64,000 nucleotides of DNA from Mesorhizobium ciceri biovar biserrulae WSM1271 (GTDB lineage: Bacteria > Pseudomonadota > Alphaproteobacteria > Rhizobiales > Rhizobiaceae). Under the pieces are notes generated by a model. It saw nothing but the letters and a program-made list of their open reading frames with translations, searched no databases and had not been told where the DNA came from. This document shows, one piece after another, positions 59,435 to 64,000 of this stretch. Within the stretch, counting starts at the first letter, position 1. Every line of letters begins with the position of its first letter. Location: the NCBI RefSeq assembly GCF_000185905.1, contig NC_014923.1, forward strand, positions 1 through 64,000, in the 5' to 3' direction. The position numbers were made by a program, and so were the translations under genes.

Positions 59435-59473
59435 GGAGCGGTTCACCGTTTCCGCGAAACGGTGAACCGCTCC
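59435..59473. repeat. Long perfect hairpin next to repeat A
   Basis: Arms of 17 bases (59435-59451 and 59457-59473, GGAGCGGTTCACCGTTT and its complement) flank a five-base loop, CCGCG. On the plus strand a short T-run (ATTTTT) follows at 59477-59482. It adjoins family A repeat copy 3 and may form one composite element with it, or terminate antisense transcription. Confidence 0.7.
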
Positions 59474-59552
59474 AGGATTTTTCAGAGCGCTTTGGAACAT
59501 CTGCATCCGCATGACCGACATATTGGGCCTTGGCGGACCCGCGGGGCGCAGA

Positions 59553-60479
59553 TCAGTTGGTCTCGAGCGGCCGGCCCTGGCTGACAATCATCGCGCCAAT
59601 GGCGTCTGTGTTCTCAGGCGTCGACTGGAACCCCATCGACGCCTCTTGCGGCGCGTCTTGAACCGACGAGATGACCCTTGTGTTCAAGCTTCCGCCAAAA
59701 CGCGCGGCATCCGGCTCTTCCATCGGCTCCTGCATCGCCACCACCGTCGGCTCTTGCGAGACACGCGCGGATTTCGCGGCCGGCGCGGCGGCGGCGGTCA
59801 CATAGGTCTGCTGGGCGGGAGCGGATCGAACGGTTGCCGTCCTGGCTGGACGCACCGGCTCGGCGGACGCGACCATCGTCACCGGCGCGGCTGACTTGTC
59901 GGGCGCCGCCGAGGCAATAGCGACCTGCGGCTCATCCGGCAGCGGCTGCCAGTTGCGGCCGCGCTTCTCGTAGAAGGCATTGCCGCCGGCAACCATCGTG
60001 TAGTGCATGTTCTTGTAGGGGAAGCGGAGGCCGGCTGTGTGGAAGAACATGGTGTTCTTGAGCTTGGACTTGCGCTCGCCCTTCAGCACCGCGTCGGCGG
60101 CTTCCTCGACATCGGGCATTGCGCGTGAATTCATCGGCCTTGTCATGACACCAGGCGCGAACTGCCCGGGCTCGCCCACCACTTGGCAGATGGTGCTGCC
60201 ATGGTTGCCGGAGCGCAGCCGGTTCATCACCACCGTGCCGACCGCGATCATGCCGTCGCGGCTCGAGCGGTTCGACTCGAAGAACATCGCCCGTTCCAGG
60301 CATTCCTTGTCCTTCGGCGTGTGGCTGTAGGCCCCTGAACTCAGGAAACCCGGCGTGATGGCGTCGGTCAGGCTGGCGACGGACATGCCGTGTGAAGTGG
60401 TCTGGCTGCAGGCAGCCAAAAACAGGGGTGAAATGACGGCGCCGAGCAACAGCGGCGTCTTCCATCGCGTGGAAATCAA
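59553..60479 (-). CDS. Cell wall hydrolase, SleB/CwlJ-like (Hydrolase_2) lipoprotein
   Basis: Probable peptidoglycan hydrolase. The 308-residue protein starts with TTG 60479 (GAGAGGG seven bases upstream) and a lipoprotein signal peptide with SPLFLAACS. The Hydrolase_2 domain follows (about 60-170) with CLERAMFFESNRSSRDGMIAVGTVVMNRL and GQFAPGVMTRPMN. The C-terminal 140 residues are Ala/Pro/Val-rich and low-complexity, probably a linker or wall-spanning tail. It is inserted between the ybaB-side genes and recR on the same strand. The SleB name is by domain only; the organism is not a spore former. Confidence 0.88.
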   Translation of the reverse strand: MISTRWKTPLLLGAVISPLFLAACSQTTSHGMSVASLTDAITPGFLSSGAYSHTPKDKECLERAMFFESNRSSRDGMIAVGTVVMNRLRSGNHGSTICQVVGEPGQFAPGVMTRPMNSRAMPDVEEAADAVLKGERKSKLKNTMFFHTAGLRFPYKNMHYTMVAGGNAFYEKRGRNWQPLPDEPQVAIASAAPDKSAAPVTMVASAEPVRPARTATVRSAPAQQTYVTAAAAPAAKSARVSQEPTVVAMQEPMEEPDAARFGGSLNTRVISSVQDAPQEASMGFQSTPENTDAIGAMIVSQGRPLETN

Positions 60480-60709
60480 CAGGTAACCCTCTCACTTCGT
60501 GCCCGCCCCCAGTCTGCGGCAAGAATGAGACACTTTCGGGCAAAATGATGGCCAAAACGTTATTAACAACGTACTGTTGCCAAATTGGCACAATTTCGTG
60601 GCTTTCCAGATAGATCGAGCCGTCATTTCACAAAAGCGATGACCGCTCTCTCTTTGTTTCGCCGCAATTGCCCCAAGGGAAAGCACCACGCGATTTTTCC
60701 TGAAGCGAT

Positions 60710-61117
60710 CTACCGCCCGGCCGCTATCGCGGCCGGCTGGCCAGGCTCAAGCTCCTCGACCTTCTCCGAAAACAGGCCGCGCCGGAGGAACAGCGTCCGC
60801 GCCTCCCTGGCCGTCGGCGCGATCTTTCCCGGCCAGTCGCTGTCTATGAACTCAGCCTTGGTGAAGTCCGGATTTGTCTCGCTTGCCGCCTCGAGGAATT
60901 CGGCGATCTCCAGCACGATCGCGCGCTCGTCCTTCGAAAGCGCGGATGTGCCGGCTTCGATCGATGGGCGATGGAGGAAATCCTCGAACAGATAGAAATA
61001 ACCCTTGATGCCGACGAGATCGACGCCGTCGTCACAATCGGCCAGGATTTCCAGGATCTCGTAGATCCTGTTGCGGATACGCTGCTCGATCAGTCTTTCG
61101 GACGGCTCTTCGGCCAT
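60710..61117 (-). CDS. Conserved hypothetical protein, 135 residues
   Basis: Unrecognised family. The protein is soluble and acidic with Leu/Ile-rich helices: LIEQRIRNRIYEILEILADC near the start, GIKGYFYLFEDFLHRP near 37, then ERAIVLEIAEFLEAASE and a C-terminal REARTLFLRRGLFSEKVEELEPG. There is no signal peptide, membrane segment or obvious catalytic motif. ATG 61117 lies 14 bases after the ybaB stop, so it is probably the third gene of a dnaX-ybaB transcript. The same strand and near-overlap suggest a housekeeping role, but none can be named. Confidence 0.78.
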   Translation of the reverse strand: MAEEPSERLIEQRIRNRIYEILEILADCDDGVDLVGIKGYFYLFEDFLHRPSIEAGTSALSKDERAIVLEIAEFLEAASETNPDFTKAEFIDSDWPGKIAPTAREARTLFLRRGLFSEKVEELEPGQPAAIAAGR

Positions 61118-61131
61118 GGCCGCACCGAAGG

Positions 61132-61455
61132 CTAGAAGGGCAGTTTCATTCCCGGCGGGATCGGCAGGCCCGCGGTCAGCGCCTTGGTCTTTTCCTGCAT
61201 GATCTGCTCGACCTTGGTCTTGGCGTCGTTGTGAGCGGCCAGCACCAGGTCTTCCAGGATCTCGACATCGTCTTCCTTGAACAGAGACGGATCGATCTTC
61301 AACGACTTCATCTCGAATTTTCCGGTCAGCGTCACATTGACCAGGCCGCCGCCGGCCTGGCCGGACGCTTCCAGCGTGGCGATCTCGTCCTGCATAGCCT
61401 GGAACTTGGCCTGCATTTCCTTCGCCTTGCCCATCAGGCCGAGAAGATCTTTCAT
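61132..61455 (-). CDS. ybaB: YbaB/EbfC-family nucleoid-associated protein
   Basis: Small DNA-binding protein often encoded between dnaX and recR. The 107-residue protein has the YbaB fold: [32 protein letters not shown], a [21 protein letters not shown] beta region, and [32 protein letters not shown] near the end, which closes on GMKLPF. The length is normal. It lies 30 bases after dnaX. The family has been linked to nucleoid structure and recombination; a precise role here is not shown. Confidence 0.95.
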   Translation of the reverse strand: MKDLLGLMGKAKEMQAKFQAMQDEIATLEASGQAGGGLVNVTLTGKFEMKSLKIDPSLFKEDDVEILEDLVLAAHNDAKTKVEQIMQEKTKALTAGLPIPPGMKLPF

Positions 61456-61485
61456 GGTCGGGTCCTTTGCGGATTCGTGGCTGGA

Positions 61486-63303
61486 TCAGGGTTCATCGTC
61501 GTCAGCCGGCGGCTCGACCGGCACTTCGGCCTCTGCCGTTTCGGCTTCCGGCGCGTCCGGAATGCGCACGTCGATGATCTTGGCACCGGGAAAGCGCGCC
61601 AGGATGGCGGCCACTGTCGGGTCGCTCTTGGCATCGAGAAAAGCCGTCTCGCGTTTGGCCGATTCCATTTCGGCGAGCGTCTGGCCGCCCTCTTCCTTCG
61701 ACAGCGAGACAAGCCAGCTGCGACCGGTCCAGGCGCGCAATTTCGTCGTCAGGTCGTTGAGCAGCATCTTGGGCGCATCGCTGGTCAGGCCAACGTCGAT
61801 GCGGCCGGGCTCGATGCGTACAAACCGGATGCAGCTTTTGACCAGCACCTTGAAGGCGATGTCGCGCTGCGCGTCTGCCAGGGCAATGATGTCGGCCAGC
61901 GATTTCAGCGGCGCCGATTGCGCCTCCGTGACCGGCTCCGGCGGAGCGACGTAGGCAACGGGCGCAGGCGAGGCTTCGACCAGCCGCATGGTCTGCGCGC
62001 CGCCCGGGCCAGACGGCATGCGCGTCTGCGCCACCGCGCTGGCGCCGTTGCCGTTGCCTCCCCCTGCAGGCGCCCCATTTGGGCGCAGCGCGCCATTCTG
62101 CGCCGGCGCGGCGCCTTCAAGCGATCTCAACGCCTCGTCCAGCGTCGGCAGGTCGGCGGCATGCGCCAGCCGGATCAGCACCATTTCGGCGGCACTGACC
62201 GGCCGGTTGGAGGACTGCACCTCTGGAATGCCCTTGAGCAGCATCTGCCATGTCCGCGACAGCACCCTGACCGACAGCGTCCTGGCGAAATCGGCGCCGC
62301 GCTGCCGCTCGTCCTCGGACAGCGAGGCATCCTCGATGGCCGTCGGCACGAAACGCAGCCGGGTGACGAGGTGGTTGAATTCGGCAAGGTCGGTCAGCAC
62401 GGCGGCCGGATCGGCGCCGGTATCGTATTGCGCACGGAATTCGCCAAGGGCCGCCGCGACATCGCCTTTCATCACATGTTCGAACAGGTCGACGATGCGG
62501 GCGCGGTCGGCAAGCCCCAGCATCGCCCGAACCGCGTCGGCGCCGACAGAGCCGGCGCCATGGGCAATCGCCTGGTCGAGGATGGAGAGCGAATCACGGG
62601 CCGAGCCCTCGGCGGCGCGCGCGATCATCGCCAGCGCGTCGTCGTCGACCGAAATGCCCTCCTTGGCCGAGATCGAAGCGAGATGCCCGACCAGCGCGCC
62701 GGCGTCGATGCGCCTCAGGTCGAAGCGCTGGCAGCGCGACAGGACGGTGATCGGGACCTTGCGGATCTCGGTGGTGGCAAAGATGAATTTGACGTGCGGC
62801 GGCGGCTCTTCCAGCGTCTTCAGAAGGCCGTTGAAGGCCTGCGTCGACAGCATGTGCACTTCGTCGATGATGTAGACCTTGTAGCGGGCCGAGACCGGCG
62901 CGTAGCGCACGCGCTCGATGATGTCCCTGATGTCGTCGATGCCGGTGTGCGAGGCGGCGTCCATCTCGATGACGTCGACATGGCGGCCTTCCATGATCGC
63001 CAGGCAATGTTCGCCGAGGACGGCAAGGTCGACCGACGGCTGGTCGATATCAGCGGTTTTATAGTTCAGGGCGCGCGCGAGGATGCGCGCCGTCGTGGTC
63101 TTGCCGACGCCGCGCACGCCGGTCAGCATCCAGGCCTGGGCGATACGGCCGGTGGCAAAGGCGTTGGTGAGGGTGCGCACCATCGGCTCCTGGCCGACCA
63201 GCTCGGAGAAGTTCGAAGGACGGTACTTGCGTGCCAGCACGCGATAGGCGGCGGCCTTGCCTATCTCCAGGCTTTTTGGTCCCGAATTTCCGGCTTCGCT
63301 CAT
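61486..63303 (-). CDS. dnaX: DNA polymerase III tau/gamma subunit
   Basis: Clamp-loader ATPase. From ATG 63303 the protein has 605 residues: MSEAGNSGPKSLEIG, then ARKYRPSNFSELVGQEPMVRTL, Walker A TGVRGVGKTTTARILARAL near 59, Walker B YIIDEVHMLSTQAFNGLL, sensor 1 FATTEIRKVP, domain III (about 240-360) and a Pro/Ala/Gly-rich hinge (about 395-445) before the tau domain. The zinc cysteines of E. coli DnaX are mostly absent: only one Cys (GEHCLAIMEGR) lies where four are expected. A larger frame reaches 63666 but runs through the SRP RNA gene, so it was rejected. Confidence 0.96.
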   Translation of the reverse strand: MSEAGNSGPKSLEIGKAAAYRVLARKYRPSNFSELVGQEPMVRTLTNAFATGRIAQAWMLTGVRGVGKTTTARILARALNYKTADIDQPSVDLAVLGEHCLAIMEGRHVDVIEMDAASHTGIDDIRDIIERVRYAPVSARYKVYIIDEVHMLSTQAFNGLLKTLEEPPPHVKFIFATTEIRKVPITVLSRCQRFDLRRIDAGALVGHLASISAKEGISVDDDALAMIARAAEGSARDSLSILDQAIAHGAGSVGADAVRAMLGLADRARIVDLFEHVMKGDVAAALGEFRAQYDTGADPAAVLTDLAEFNHLVTRLRFVPTAIEDASLSEDERQRGADFARTLSVRVLSRTWQMLLKGIPEVQSSNRPVSAAEMVLIRLAHAADLPTLDEALRSLEGAAPAQNGALRPNGAPAGGGNGNGASAVAQTRMPSGPGGAQTMRLVEASPAPVAYVAPPEPVTEAQSAPLKSLADIIALADAQRDIAFKVLVKSCIRFVRIEPGRIDVGLTSDAPKMLLNDLTTKLRAWTGRSWLVSLSKEEGGQTLAEMESAKRETAFLDAKSDPTVAAILARFPGAKIIDVRIPDAPEAETAEAEVPVEPPADDDEP

Positions 63304-63408
63304 ACGCCCGTAAAGCTCCAAATGGCCGCGCCCGAAGGCGGCCGATTCCTGCGCATAGTCTCGCCCGCGCTGCAATGCGTCGTCAATGTCGCGAGAGGGG
63401 CCGATGAG

Positions 63409-63507
63409 GTGGGAGGCTGGAACAATGACCCGTTCCGGGCTCGTTAGGGCTGCTTCCTTCCGGACCTGACCCGGTTGGCGAGTGGATCGTCCACCACCAA
63501 CCTCCCG
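63409..63507 (-). ncRNA. ffs: Signal recognition particle 4.5S RNA
   Basis: The apical SRP RNA loop sequence is present on the minus strand: GGTCAGGTCCGGAAGG followed by AAGCAGCC (about 63470-63447), nearly invariant among bacteria. The 5' end GGGAGGTTGG (63506-63497) pairs with the 3' end CCAGCCTCCC (63420-63411), closing a long hairpin of about 98 bases. A promoter (TTGCAT, 17 bases, GATATG; 63541-63513) would start transcription near 63507. ffs lies upstream of dnaX in many alphaproteobacteria. Confidence 0.93.
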
Positions 63508-63512
63508 CTTTC

Positions 63513-63541
63513 CATATCGGCAATTGCGCGACGAAATGCAA
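63513..63541 (-). promoter_or_regulatory. Predicted ffs promoter
   Basis: On the minus strand TTGCAT (63541-63536) and GATATG (63518-63513) are separated by 17 bases; a start about six bases after the -10 falls on the first bases of the SRP RNA stem. The spacing and the match to the RNA 5' end support it. Confidence 0.6.
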
Positions 63542-63677
63542 GTGCGCCGCAGAAATCGCAAAAATATGGAATTGGCGCACCAAAGCGTGAGGGGCGCAAT
63601 GATTCGCTTGCAGCCCCCCTGCCGCCGCTCTAGCGTTCCTGCGTTTGAGGAAAACAAGAAAAGCAAGGGAAACGCCG

Positions 63678-64000
63678 ATGCTGCCGGGCCTGAAGGCCGG
63701 ATTCACGCTGGACGCACGGCTGGAGGCGGACAGCGAGCAGTTGATGTGGCTTGGGCTGTGCGAGCTGCGGGTGATGAACGACCGCCGCTGGCCCTGGTTG
63801 CTGCTGGTGCCGCAGCGCCCCGGCGCGGAGGAAATCCACGACATGACGCCGCTTGACCAGGCGATGCTGACCTTCGAGACCAATATGGTGGCGCAGGCGC
63901 TGAAGAAAGCGACCGGCTGCACCAAGATCAACACCGGCGCGCTCGGCAACATCGTGCGCCAGTTGCACATCCATGTCATCGCGCGTTCTGAAGGCGATCC
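63678..64000 (+). CDS. HIT-family protein (partial, cut by window edge)
   Basis: Histidine-triad nucleotide hydrolase or transferase family, incomplete at the 3' end. The 107 residues seen start MLPGLKAGFTLDARLEADSE, with the HIT middle region RRWPWLLLVPQRPGAEEIHDMTPLDQ near 37 and NTGALGNIVRQLHIHVIARS near the edge. The triad reads QLHIH, with Gln in place of the first His of the HxHxH core. AAGGGA precedes ATG 63678 by about eight bases. Transcription is divergent from ffs and dnaX. Confidence 0.85.
   Translation, partial: MLPGLKAGFTLDARLEADSEQLMWLGLCELRVMNDRRWPWLLLVPQRPGAEEIHDMTPLDQAMLTFETNMVAQALKKATGCTKINTGALGNIVRQLHIHVIARSEGD

Noticed and set aside
63304..63666. An N-terminal extension of DnaX of about 121 codons
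   Set aside because: It would translate the SRP RNA gene; DnaX homology begins at 63303.

Overview
The window is a 64 kb stretch of GC-rich, densely coded chromosome from an alphaproteobacterium of the order Hyphomicrobiales (Rhizobiales), most likely a Mesorhizobium. Evidence: dnaA-dnaN-recF at the left end, an Irr-type Fur regulator next to fabA-fabB-fabI, a PhrR/PraR-type regulator between metK and lnt, an Irr-type inverted repeat (ICE), and intergenic palindromes of the kind scattered through rhizobial genomes. I see no insertion sequence, integrase, prophage, CRISPR array or tRNA gene. The genus is an inference from protein and repeat resemblance.

Layout. 1-5550 (+): dnaA, dnaN, recF, a MoeB/ThiF-like E1 enzyme and a GNAT. 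5598-8227: D-2-hydroxyacid dehydrogenase (-), exported SH3 protein (+), DUF4260 membrane protein (-), irr (-). 8470-12835 (+): fabA, fabB, fabI and a GGDEF/EAL protein with a degenerate GGDEF site. 12908-25156 (-): rsmC-like methyltransferase, then, read from the right, the classical transcription/translation operon rimP-nusA-ylxR-infB-rbfA-truB, with corA inserted, and rpsO-pnp. 25456: a 55-residue small protein (+). 25690-36906 (-): a long co-directional run read right to left, tsaB-rimI-plsC-like-miaB-phoH-ybeY-corC-VOC protein-lnt-praR-metK-trmB.

37001-42966 (-) is the most distinctive block: an iron operon read as imelysin 1, bfd, bfr, di-heme oxidoreductase, imelysin 2, DUF1513 protein. 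A near-perfect Irr box lies upstream at 43218-43240, and irr itself is at 7796-8227. A FAD oxidoreductase (43399, +) diverges from it. Then come gabT (-), a tandem pair of efflux adaptors with one RND pump (46205-51515, +), a small gene broken by a 17-bp tandem duplication (51528-51859), a five-gene peptide-type ABC importer (51905-57153, -), a lytic transglycosylase and recR, a cell-wall hydrolase, an unknown gene, ybaB, dnaX, the 4.5S SRP RNA gene (ffs), and a HIT-family gene cut by the right edge.

Most genes are housekeeping: replication, ribosome assembly, RNA decay, fatty-acid synthesis and envelope maintenance. Points for a second look are regulatory and evolutionary: the ICE over a mixed iron storage/periplasmic iron operon, a stem structure just before pnp, a promoter plus terminator before rimP, two recent short tandem duplications, and palindromic repeats that abut or supply stop codons. 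I did not find a clearly novel system; the six-gene Irr operon is the best candidate for an under-described one.
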